The position numbers and the translations under genes are program-made. 64,000 nt of DNA from Persicirhabdus sediminis (GTDB lineage: Bacteria > Verrucomicrobiota > Verrucomicrobiia > Verrucomicrobiales > Akkermansiaceae): NCBI RefSeq assembly GCF_016595495.1, contig NZ_JAENIM010000046.1:1-64000 (forward strand), given 5' to 3'. Under the pieces are notes generated by a model that did not search any database, was not told the origin of the DNA, and worked only from the letters and a program-made list of their open reading frames with translations. This document shows, piece after piece, positions 56,908 through 64,000 of this stretch (its first letter is position 1; the number at the start of each line of letters is the position of its first letter).

Positions 56908-57381
56908 CTACTGCCACAAATACGAATGCTCCATCGACAATTTTTTCCCGCCTCGAAATAACTCAGCTTTCCACGCCAGTATCCGTCCGCCCTCGCGATG
57001 AGCCTCACCAATGATATCAAACTCGGCTTTGCCGCTAGTTGTGCTAGCAGGAAATGTCTCGCTCATAACATGTTGTTTGGAAGCCGTGGATGACTGCAAG
57101 TAGGTGAAGACAATTTTCACCTCGCCCATGGCAACCTGCTCATCTTCCCAGTTGACGGCAAAATACTCACCGAGCCGGTCGCGACGTTCCTCTTTAGTTA
57201 CCGCACCGTACAATTTGCTATTCTGCTCACCGCGCAGCATCATTTGATCACGGCTAACTACATTAGTCGTTTTCAGGTGAAGATGCTTCACCACAATAGG
57301 ATTTGCCTCACTCTTCTCATTTGTGCTACATGCCGATACAGCTAGGGAAATTACTAGCAACACCTTGGACGATACGTTCAT
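56908..57381 (-). CDS. lipoprotein of unknown function
   Basis: The 157-residue protein has an N-terminal signal MNVSSKVLLVISLAVSAC with a lipobox-like VSAC. The mature part is beta-rich (EVKIVFTYLQSSTASKQH, AEFDIIGEAHREGGRILAWKAELFRGGKKLS), consistent with an outer-membrane or periplasmic lipoprotein. No family is recognised. It is transcribed away from the fur-family gene. Confidence 0.7.
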   Translation of the reverse strand: MNVSSKVLLVISLAVSACSTNEKSEANPIVVKHLHLKTTNVVSRDQMMLRGEQNSKLYGAVTKEERRDRLGEYFAVNWEDEQVAMGEVKIVFTYLQSSTASKQHVMSETFPASTTSGKAEFDIIGEAHREGGRILAWKAELFRGGKKLSMEHSYLWQ

Positions 57382-57558
57382 GCACGCAGCATTTCATATC
57401 CTCAAGTTCTGCCAATGCTAAAAATACATTTTCAACCAGCTGGAGAAATCCGCCAATCGGCCAGCTGTCTATCAAATCAAGCGGCCGACTCATGCAAGTT
57501 GTGCTCAACAAATATTTAACATTGGATTTTCACCACAAGCTCACTAGCATCACCGTAT

Positions 57559-58047
57559 ATGGATAGCCGCATCGAAGAACGCCTTTCAGAATTTATCCGC
57601 AGCAAAGGTCTAAGAAATACACCTCAGCGCAATGCTGTCGTCGATGCCATCTTCAGTGAAGATGAACATTTCACCGCTGATGAGCTCTGGGAGCGCATTC
57701 GTAAAACATCTCTAAAAGCATCGCGGGCAACTGTCTATCGTACTATCAGCCTGCTGGTAGAAGCTGGCTTGCTGCACGAGATTGATCTCGGTGGGGATCA
57801 AAAAACATACGACCCTAACTTCCTCGATAGCCCTAGCCACAACCACCTTATCTGCATCGACTGCGGTGAAGTGGTTGAGTTTGAAGATAGCCACATCGAG
57901 CTCCTAACTGACTGCATCACCCGCCGCCTCGGCTACCGACCACAAAAACAATCACTGCGCATTGAAGCCTGCTGCGACAAACTCAGAAATAATGGCTCGT
58001 GCCCGAACCTGCTGAAAAAACGCCTCGCGGCAAAACGCATCCACTAG
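57559..58047 (+). CDS. fur: Fur-family metal-dependent repressor
   Basis: The 162-residue protein has a winged-helix N-terminus (NTPQRNAVVDAIFSEDEHFTADELWERI...SRATVYRTISLLVEAGLLHEI) and a dimer/metal domain with HNHLICIDCGEVVEFED and CCDKLRNNGSCPN; the Cys pairs form a structural zinc site. Members bind Fe, Zn or respond to peroxide (PerR). Which type this is cannot be told from these motifs. Confidence 0.92.
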   Translation: MDSRIEERLSEFIRSKGLRNTPQRNAVVDAIFSEDEHFTADELWERIRKTSLKASRATVYRTISLLVEAGLLHEIDLGGDQKTYDPNFLDSPSHNHLICIDCGEVVEFEDSHIELLTDCITRRLGYRPQKQSLRIEACCDKLRNNGSCPNLLKKRLAAKRIH

Positions 58048-58120
58048 CCACAGCTAGCAATTTCCCCCCAGCATGCGAAAACACTTGTAACCCAGCCCAC
58101 TCCACTCGACACTCGCGCGC

Positions 58121-59473
58121 ATGTGGAAAGGACGTTTTCAAAAAGCAACCGCCGACCTCGTACAACAATTTGGGGAATCTATCTCCTACGACTGGCGTCT
58201 CTATAAACACGACATCGCGGGCTCCATCGCCCATGCTAGAGCTCAGCTCACCGCTGGGCTACTAACCCAACAAGAATTCGACGATATCGAAAAGGGCCTT
58301 CGTGAAATCGAAGCTGATATCGACGCAGGAAACTTCGAGTTCTCTATCGCCCTCGAAGATATCCACATGAATATCGAATCCGAGCTGACCAAACGCATTG
58401 GCGCAGCTGGAGGAAAACTGCATACTGCTAGATCTCGTAACGATCAGGTAGCTACCGATACTCGCCTCTACTGCCGCGAGCAAGTTGGCAATATCATCGA
58501 ACTCATCACTCAGCTTCAGACTGTCTTATTAAATAAAGCTGAGCAGTACGCCGAAGCCGTCGTACCCGGATACACTCACCTACAGCGCGGCCAGCCAGTT
58601 ACCATTGGTCACCATTTGTTAGCTTACGTGGAAATGTTCCAGCGCGACAAGTCACGCCTTCACGGATGTCGCAAGCGCCTCAACGTTTGCCCACTCGGCT
58701 CAGGTGCTCTAGCTGGCTCCACTATCAACTTGGACCGCCACGCCATCGCCGCTGAGTTAGAATTTTCAGATGTCACCCATAACAGCATGGATGCCATCTC
58801 TGATCGCGACTACATCGCCGAGATGTTATTTATCTTCTCACTCTGCGGTGCTCACCTTTCCCGCCTCAGTGAAGACCTCATCCTCTGGTGTTCTAGCGAG
58901 TTTGGTTTTGCCACTCTCAGCGACGCCCACACCACTGGCTCATCATTGATGCCGCAGAAGAAAAACCCAGACGTTTGTGAGATCACTCGCGGCAAAACTG
59001 GACGCCTCTACGGCAACCTCACAGCTATTCTCACAGCTATTAAAGGTCTACCTCTAACGTACAACCGCGACCTACAGGAAGATAAAGAGCCACTGTTTGA
59101 TTCCATCGACACCATCGACCTCACCTTGCGTGTGAATACCGAGATGATTGCAGACATGGAAATCAACGTCGACACCTGCCTAGCAGCTGCCTCAGACCCA
59201 CTTCTACTTGCTACTGACCTCGCCGATTACTTGGTGAAAAATGGCGTACCATTCCGCCAAGCTCACGAGCTGGTAGGTCTCGCCGTTGCAGAGTCAGCCA
59301 AGTCAGGCATTCCTCTCGACCAGCTAGATCTCAGTAAAGTTTCTAGCGAATACAAACCGGATGCCAAAGACGTTTTCAGTCTAGCAACAGCGCTGAAAGC
59401 ACGTACTAACCCAGGCGCTCCATCGCCAGAAAACGTACGTAAGGAGATCCAACGTTTACGTGAGAAAATCTAA
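58121..59473 (+). CDS. argH: argininosuccinate lyase
   Basis: The 450-residue protein cleaves argininosuccinate to arginine and fumarate. MWKGRF at the start, RSRNDQVATDTRLY, PGYTHLQRGQPVTIGHHLLAY and the superfamily signature GSSLMPQKKNPD (about 273) are complete. It lies 73 bp after the fur-family gene on the same strand; co-transcription is possible. Confidence 0.97.
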   Translation: MWKGRFQKATADLVQQFGESISYDWRLYKHDIAGSIAHARAQLTAGLLTQQEFDDIEKGLREIEADIDAGNFEFSIALEDIHMNIESELTKRIGAAGGKLHTARSRNDQVATDTRLYCREQVGNIIELITQLQTVLLNKAEQYAEAVVPGYTHLQRGQPVTIGHHLLAYVEMFQRDKSRLHGCRKRLNVCPLGSGALAGSTINLDRHAIAAELEFSDVTHNSMDAISDRDYIAEMLFIFSLCGAHLSRLSEDLILWCSSEFGFATLSDAHTTGSSLMPQKKNPDVCEITRGKTGRLYGNLTAILTAIKGLPLTYNRDLQEDKEPLFDSIDTIDLTLRVNTEMIADMEINVDTCLAAASDPLLLATDLADYLVKNGVPFRQAHELVGLAVAESAKSGIPLDQLDLSKVSSEYKPDAKDVFSLATALKARTNPGAPSPENVRKEIQRLREKI

Positions 59474-59638
59474 TAGACGCCTGTAAAACCCCCAGCACAG
59501 CTCATTGAAAAACAGTCAGCTAGCAATTTGAATCATCCATAAATGCACCGTGCTCCCATTCTGTTGCAACTTTTAGATTGTAGTAACAGGGTGCATGGTC
59601 GTAGTGTATCTTATTAATACGCGTTGCGGTTTCATAAT

Positions 59639-60721
59639 ATGTCAGAATCATCTCAAACACCTATCTTTTCCACTCCAAACATTCTCACTGGAAAATTATA
59701 CGAGACCCTTAAAAGGCACCCAAAGCGAATAGTATTTGCTGATGGTGAAGACGAACGAGTCATTCGTGTCGCCTCCCGTATGGTAGAGATGGAAATCGGT
59801 ATTCCTATTTTGCTAGGCAACCGTGACCGCATTCGCCAAATGGCTGCCGATCTAGATGCTAGCCTGCTTTTTGTTAATGTGCTGCAGCCAGATCTATCTA
59901 GCGAGCTGCCATTGTTCATCAAGCGTCTGAAGAAATCTGAGCGCTACCGTGGCCGCAACATCCTCAATCCTGAAGACGTCGTTACCCGCCCGCACAACTT
60001 TGCCGCTTTGATGATTCAATACGGTCACGCCGATGCTATGGTGGCTGGTAATAACTCCATCCCAGCGTCCGTTTTCCGTGCTGCTTTCAGCATGATCAAA
60101 CCTGACGCTAAGGTGGAAAAAGTCTTTGGTGCTAACATCCTCGTTGCCCAACACCTCACTAACTTCGGCCGCGACAACATTCTTTTCCTCGCCGACTGCG
60201 GTGTGATCCCTGAGCCTAACATCAAAGACCTAGCAACCATCGCTACCGTCACAGGTCAGTTTGCTCACCATTTCCTCGGCCGCATGCCTCGCGTCTCACT
60301 ACTGAGCCACTCGACTAAAGGCATCTCACAAACACCATCAGCCAAGAAAGTAGCCGCCGCCACCGAGCTCGCTACCCAAATGGTCACAGATGCTAGACTC
60401 GATATCAAAATCCGTGGTGAAATCCAAGCTGACGTTGCTCTGGACCCAGCCGCTGCTGAGGTAAAACTCGAAGATAGCGACATCAACAACCCCTCAGACG
60501 TGCTCGTCTTCCCTAACTTAGACGCCGGCCACATGGCGCTCAAGCTACTGCAGCACGTTGCCGGAGCACAGAACTACGGCCAGTTTGTTCTCGGTCTAGA
60601 AAAACCTGTTGTGCAGGTTCCGCGTACCGCCACTGAAGAAACATTGCTAGGCTCAGCTGCCATTGCAGGTGTGCAGGCGATCCGCTTCAACGACATCTAC
60701 ATCGAAAGCCTGAAAGGTTAA
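59639..60721 (+). CDS. pta: phosphate acetyltransferase
   Basis: From ATG 59639 (MSESSQTPIFSTPNILTGKLYETLKRHPKRIVFADGEDERVIRVAS) the protein has 360 residues, the short single-domain Pta type. It interconverts acetyl-CoA and acetyl phosphate. Family segments DAMVAGNNSIPASVFRAAF, FLADCGVIPEPN, LSHSTKGI, GEIQADVALDP and NLDAGHMALKLLQ are clear. ackA is not adjacent. Confidence 0.94.
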   Translation: MSESSQTPIFSTPNILTGKLYETLKRHPKRIVFADGEDERVIRVASRMVEMEIGIPILLGNRDRIRQMAADLDASLLFVNVLQPDLSSELPLFIKRLKKSERYRGRNILNPEDVVTRPHNFAALMIQYGHADAMVAGNNSIPASVFRAAFSMIKPDAKVEKVFGANILVAQHLTNFGRDNILFLADCGVIPEPNIKDLATIATVTGQFAHHFLGRMPRVSLLSHSTKGISQTPSAKKVAAATELATQMVTDARLDIKIRGEIQADVALDPAAAEVKLEDSDINNPSDVLVFPNLDAGHMALKLLQHVAGAQNYGQFVLGLEKPVVQVPRTATEETLLGSAAIAGVQAIRFNDIYIESLKG

Positions 60722-60744
60722 TTCATTTCCATAACAACAAAAAT

Positions 60745-60780
60745 AACGAGTAAAGGTATCTGGCCTTTGCTCGTTTTTTT
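60745..60780 (+). terminator. terminator of pta
   Basis: An AACGAGTAAAGG/CCTTTGCTCGTT stem with a seven-base loop (one mismatch) ends in seven T. Confidence 0.88.
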
Positions 60781-60828
60781 GTGCCTGGAAAATCAGCCCC
60801 ACTGAACTAACAACTCACCAGCTGGCAA

Positions 60829-60880
60829 TCTAGCTGGATCAACTAGCTGGATCAACTAGCTGGATCAACTAGCTGGATCA
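60829..60880. repeat. 13-bp tandem repeat at the end of the hydrolase gene
   Basis: Four copies of TAGCTGGATCAAC lie head to tail. On the minus strand, the last codons of the alpha/beta-hydrolase (DPAS) and its TGA stop are read from one repeat unit. This is another expansion of the CTAGCTGG word. Confidence 0.9.
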
Positions 60881-61764
60881 ATAACAACTGGTAGCGTGCG
60901 GTCTAACCATTCATCCAGAGCGGCAAATACCAAATGCGACCGCTCGTCGGCAAATGGCTCGTGCAACAACCCATCCAGCTCAAAATACTCAGCGCGCTCA
61001 GAGTCTAGGCTTTTAATGAATGCTTGAGCTTTTTCAGCTGGGCAAACTTCGTCGGCACTTCCCTGTGTTAGCAAGATAGGCAGCGACTTGGGCACCTCTG
61101 CCACACAGGCTTGCACCTTAGCGGCAAACTCCACTAACAACACAGCCCAGCCGATAGAAATTCTCGAATGTCCCAGCTGGCTATGTTTTGCTCCAGATCG
61201 CTGATCCACCTCCTCGCGGCTGCGGTCAGCCTGTGAGGAAACCGGCACCACCATGCGGCACATTTCCTCTTCCACGTGGGTATCTATCGTCAGCTCAGGG
61301 ACTAGGCTGGCTAACCACCGCACCCCTCTGACAAACCACTTTGGTCTATCTTGTATAGGATCTAGCAGCGGCGAGCTCAGCCACATCATCTGCGGCCGCC
61401 TCAGCTTGCCTGCTAGAGATTGCTCAAGATGCCTGAGCGCTAACAACCCGCCCATAGAATGACCCGCCACTACCAGCGGCAACTCTTCCAGGCCCTCCAT
61501 GCAGCTGGCGATAATCCTATCTAGCAAATCTTCATCGCTAATGTGCCCACGTCTTCCTGGGCTCCAGCCGTGTCCCGGCAAATCCATCACCACACACATG
61601 CCACCACGCTCGGTGAATGGATGCAGCACTTCCTGATAGCGGTCCGCATGGTCGCCCTGACCGTGATAAAACATCACCGCAAAACGCACCTCACCCACTG
61701 GCATCAAAGTAAGCTGATGCAGCAAATGGCCTTCCACGGAGACGCGTTTTGAACTCGAAATCAT
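60865..61764 (-). CDS. alpha/beta-hydrolase, lysophospholipase/monoacylglycerol-lipase type
   Basis: The 299-residue protein has the nucleophile elbow VVAGHSMGGLLALRHL, catalytic Asp in LTQGSADEVCP and His in GLLHEPFADE. The region VMDLPGHGWSPGRRGHI is typical of the monoacylglycerol lipase / PldB group. No signal peptide is seen, so a cytoplasmic lipid or ester substrate is likely. Its stop lies inside a 13-bp tandem repeat. Confidence 0.88.
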   Translation of the reverse strand: MISSSKRVSVEGHLLHQLTLMPVGEVRFAVMFYHGQGDHADRYQEVLHPFTERGGMCVVMDLPGHGWSPGRRGHISDEDLLDRIIASCMEGLEELPLVVAGHSMGGLLALRHLEQSLAGKLRRPQMMWLSSPLLDPIQDRPKWFVRGVRWLASLVPELTIDTHVEEEMCRMVVPVSSQADRSREEVDQRSGAKHSQLGHSRISIGWAVLLVEFAAKVQACVAEVPKSLPILLTQGSADEVCPAEKAQAFIKSLDSERAEYFELDGLLHEPFADERSHLVFAALDEWLDRTLPVVIDPAS

Positions 61765-61993
61765 ACCGACAAACTAGGCGCGATCCAGCCATTAGGCAAA
61801 GCCTGAATCCCCACATAAGCATACATTTTTCTCAGTTCTCTAGCCAAACTCAGCCGAGACACATTCATCCAGCCAAGATCTCACCATTTCCCACAGAAAT
61901 GCCTAGCTAGAAATAGCTAGCCAGTTCCCCAGCTGATCCAGCTCTGCAGCTTCATCCACCCAGATCCTCTCAGCTAGCATCAACCGATTTCAG

Positions 61994-62881
61994 CTACTCA
62001 CCCTTCTCGCCCTTGGCATCACCAGCGTGCGCATCCTCGCCTACACCATCTAGGCTGCGGCGTAGCTCGCGGAACAATGCCGCATCTTCATCCAGATTTT
62101 TTGCCGCGTAACTATGCTCCAGCTCGTGCACCACACGCAGCAGAATTTCACCTAACGGACAGGCATGAGAAGCCGCATCTTTGGCATAAGGGGAAATCTC
62201 TGGGTGCTTGCGCAATAGCTCAGCCACCTCAAATTTCCGCCCACTATGAAAACAATCTACCAAGAACGCCTTGCCGTCCACATCCATGCGCGCCAGAAAG
62301 TGCCCTGGGTAGTTACACCCCTCCACATTCAGCTGGAAACGTCGCGCTAACAGCATGAACAAACACGCCAGACTCGTAGGATTTCCCTCGCCACTCTCTA
62401 TCACGCCGCACAGATCGTAATGATGCACCGCATCCACCTGCTTAGCTGCCCCCTTATAGCGCTTTTTGGCAAATAACCACTTGCGCATTTCATCCGCCGT
62501 TGGGTTCGCATTCACCTCGCGCAGCTCGTCAGCTAGCAAATCAAGCTCGTCTGGCAGTGACGGGCGCAGATCCACACCATCGTGGAAAAAATCAGCCAGC
62601 ACACCTAGCAAATCTTCAAATCGCTCCCAGTCGTCACACAGCTCACGGCCTCCACCAGTAGGCACCTGCCACTCGTCGCGCAAGCGGCGGCGGCGACCAT
62701 GCACCAGCAGACCAGATAAATAATTCTTCACCTCATCAGACATCCTAATGCCCAGCGCCGCCACGTCATCGCTGATGTCACCATCATAATCTTTAAACGC
62801 AGACTCCACAGCTGGACGCACCTGTGGGTCGGCGTCATCCAGCAAATGCAGCAAATGCGGTAAATCCTTTATAGAGGTCAT
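61994..62881 (-). CDS. SirB1/transglutaminase-like-fold protein
   Basis: The 295-residue protein has a core resembling the SirB1 family: GEGNPTSLACLFMLLARRFQLNVEGCNYPGHFLARMDVDGKAFLVDCFHSGR. The His (PGHFLAR) and Asp residues follow the transglutaminase-like pattern, but Cys is not at the expected nucleophile position (NPTSL). The N-terminal ~90 residues look like helical repeats. The function of this family is uncertain; a non-catalytic fold is possible. Confidence 0.8.
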   Translation of the reverse strand: MTSIKDLPHLLHLLDDADPQVRPAVESAFKDYDGDISDDVAALGIRMSDEVKNYLSGLLVHGRRRRLRDEWQVPTGGGRELCDDWERFEDLLGVLADFFHDGVDLRPSLPDELDLLADELREVNANPTADEMRKWLFAKKRYKGAAKQVDAVHHYDLCGVIESGEGNPTSLACLFMLLARRFQLNVEGCNYPGHFLARMDVDGKAFLVDCFHSGRKFEVAELLRKHPEISPYAKDAASHACPLGEILLRVVHELEHSYAAKNLDEDAALFRELRRSLDGVGEDAHAGDAKGEKGE

Positions 62882-63366
62882 ATCGTTATTCTAGAAGCCA
62901 TCCGCCATTTGCCAAACTAGAATTCTGTCTTATACGAAATTTCATCCACTACTAACGCTCCAATTCCCTATCAATACAGCCATAAGAGACCAAACAGCAG
63001 TTCGATCATTTTTCCTTAGCGGCTTAGAGATCAGCAAAATGCAAAAGTTTACACCATCATCCACCCGCCAAGCTACACACAGCAATGGCAATCTCCACTC
63101 ACCCAACACCGCAACACATTCGCTCACCCCATAGCAAAAACTGCTAGCCACCGCGCCAGCCAGCCAGCTGGAAAATATCCCATCACCCATTCACACCACA
63201 TTTTCTGGCTAACTCATTCACACTTACTCAGAAAAACCACTCCCTCCACCACACCCACCAGCTAGCTAGAAATAAAAATCCCACTTCATACAAAAAAATA
63301 CTTGCATCAAAGCGCCCATCCAGACTAGCTTTCGCCGCCCTCGCAAGAGGCCAACAGCAAATGAAA
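62882..63366. other. gene-free stretch before tRNA-Val
   Basis: No convincing gene is seen. An 82-codon minus-strand frame (62942-63190) has no ribosome-binding site or family features. The sequence is A/C-rich on the plus strand with scattered CCAGCTGG and CAGCTAGCTAGAAA words. A candidate tRNA promoter lies at its right end. Confidence 0.5.
63302..63331 (+). promoter_or_regulatory. candidate promoter of tRNA-Val
   Basis: TTGCAT (63302-63307) and TAGCTT (63326-63331) are separated by 18 bases and preceded by an A-rich run, about 35 bases before the mature tRNA. The -10 match is weak. Confidence 0.35.
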
Positions 63367-63441
63367 GCTCGGTTAGCTCAGCGGTAGAGCGCTACCTTGA
63401 CATGGTAGATGTCACAAGTTCAAATCTTGTACCGAGCACCA
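63367..63441 (+). tRNA. tRNA-Val (anticodon GAC)
   Basis: The full cloverleaf can be drawn: acceptor GCTCGGT/ACCGAGC, D-arm GCTC/GAGC, anticodon arm CTACC-TTGACAT-GGTAG giving anticodon GAC, variable ATGTC, T-arm ACAAG-TTCAAAT-CTTGT, and an encoded CCA end. It is 75 nucleotides including CCA. Confidence 0.97.
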
Positions 63442-63451
63442 TTTGAAAATA

Positions 63452-63485
63452 AAGGACTTAGCAGCAAATGCTAAGTCCTTTTTTT
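63452..63485 (+). terminator. terminator of tRNA-Val
   Basis: AAGGACTTAGCA/TGCTAAGTCCTT is a 12-bp perfect stem with a five-base loop, with a T run after it. Confidence 0.93.
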
Positions 63486-63495
63486 GCGCCTTATT

Positions 63496-64000
63496 GAGAA
63501 GCTAGCAAAAGCACGGCCAGAGGCCTAAGGTGCGCAACGCTGCAAAAAATGCACAGAGAGTATAGTAAAAGCCCAGCAATCTAGCTAGCCGCGTCCTATC
63601 TCGCAGGCACTCACTCATCTCTCTTCTCCACTCACTATTCAATCCCGCAGGGATTGCAGGCATCTAGACTGCGTGCGCTTTAGCGCCGCTCTCAGCTTCC
63701 AGCCACACGATAAAGTATTTGTGGAGAAGCTAGCAAAAGCCCGGCCAGAGGCCTAAGGTGCGCAACGCTGCAAAAAATGCACAGAGAGTATAGTAAAAGC
63801 CCAGCAATCTAGCTAGCCCCGTCCTATCTCGCAGGCACTCACTCATCTCTCTTCTCCACTCTCTATTCAATCCCGCAGGGATTGCAGGCATCTAGACTGC
63901 GTGCGCTTTAGCGCCGCTCTCAGCTTCTAGCCACACGATAAGGTATTTGTTGAGAAGCTAGCAAAAGCCCGGCCAGAGGCCTAAGGTGCGCAACGCTGCA
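63496..64000. repeat. 228-bp tandem repeat continuing past the window end
   Basis: Units begin (GAGAAGCTAGCAAAAGC) at 63496, 63724 and 63952, exactly 228 bp apart, and differ at only a few positions. Each unit contains hairpins: CCCGCAGGG (three-base loop), GCGCTTTAGCGC and GGCCAGAGGCC. No open frame is maintained. The array starts directly after the tRNA terminator and is cut by the window edge. Confidence 0.92.

Noticed and set aside
62942-63190. 82-codon minus-strand frame
   Set aside because: Hydrophobic, Cys/Trp-rich, without family features or a ribosome-binding site; low coding signal.

Overview
The window looks like a chromosomal segment of a Verrucomicrobiota bacterium, probably a marine or gut-type member of Verrucomicrobiae near Akkermansiaceae/Rubritaleaceae. 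This is inference from gene content: the order dnaK-groES-groEL, a TAT-exported GH109-type Gfo/Idh protein, a fused MoxR/Bat aerotolerance operon, many small lipoproteins, and intergenic space full of palindromic repeats. No phage, plasmid, CRISPR or rRNA is visible. The only mobile-type gene is a REP-associated tyrosine transposase.

Layout. 1-1.1 kb: gene-free, with palindromic elements and a 23-bp tandem repeat. 1.1-13.7 kb: ftsH, a large ABC protein with extra N-terminal domains, a TPR protein, an ExbB/ExbD pair plus a secreted ExbD-like paralogue, and uvrC. 13.9-16.8 kb: secreted glycan-active proteins (a glycoamylase-domain protein and an SGNH hydrolase) and a Cys-rich micro-lipoprotein. 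16.9-23.3 kb (minus): ftsK; an ECF sigma / anti-sigma / degenerate HtrA-PDZ cassette; and a ferredoxin-DUF721-HAD-folB operon. 23.5-27.3 kb: an unknown membrane protein, acpH-like, proA, ecsC-like. 27.3-29.2 kb: a non-coding array of 17-bp tandem repeats followed by a tandemly duplicated ~0.73-kb unit packed with mini-hairpins. 29.2-31.2 kb: gdhA and cspA. 31.6-40.1 kb: a six-gene MoxR-DUF58-Bat operon with overlapping genes and two Bat fusions. 40.3-47.7 kb: GH109-like gene, nrdG-nrdD, hypotheticals, an HI0933 flavoprotein, kdsD. 47.7-49.3 kb: a RAYT gene flanked by REP arrays in opposite orientation. 49.4-54.4 kb (minus): the chaperone locus, then three micro-lipoprotein genes each with its own terminator. 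54.7-62.9 kb: a SpoIIE phosphatase/STAS pair, a fur-family gene, argH, pta, a lysophospholipase-like hydrolase and a SirB1-type protein. 63.4 kb: tRNA-Val(GAC), followed by a 228-bp tandem repeat running off the window.

How the parts work together. Several envelope-stress functions lie close together: FtsH, ExbBD, the ECF sigma cassette, the Bat operon, the chaperones and the partner-switching pair. Glycan use is suggested by the glycoamylase-type protein, the SGNH hydrolase and the GH109-like protein.

The most unusual sequence-level signal is a short word family (CCAGCTGG, CTAGCTGG, CCAGCTAGAAA). It recurs in nearly every intergenic region, often as inverted pairs that form terminators, as DNA-uptake sequences do in Neisseria and Haemophilus. 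Other points worth checking are a sigma-54-like promoter with three upstream palindromes before dnaK, the RAYT/REP locus, four micro-lipoproteins that all end in lysine, and an orphan terminator near 10.1 kb that may end a small RNA. All functions are read from the sequence by eye; no database search was run.
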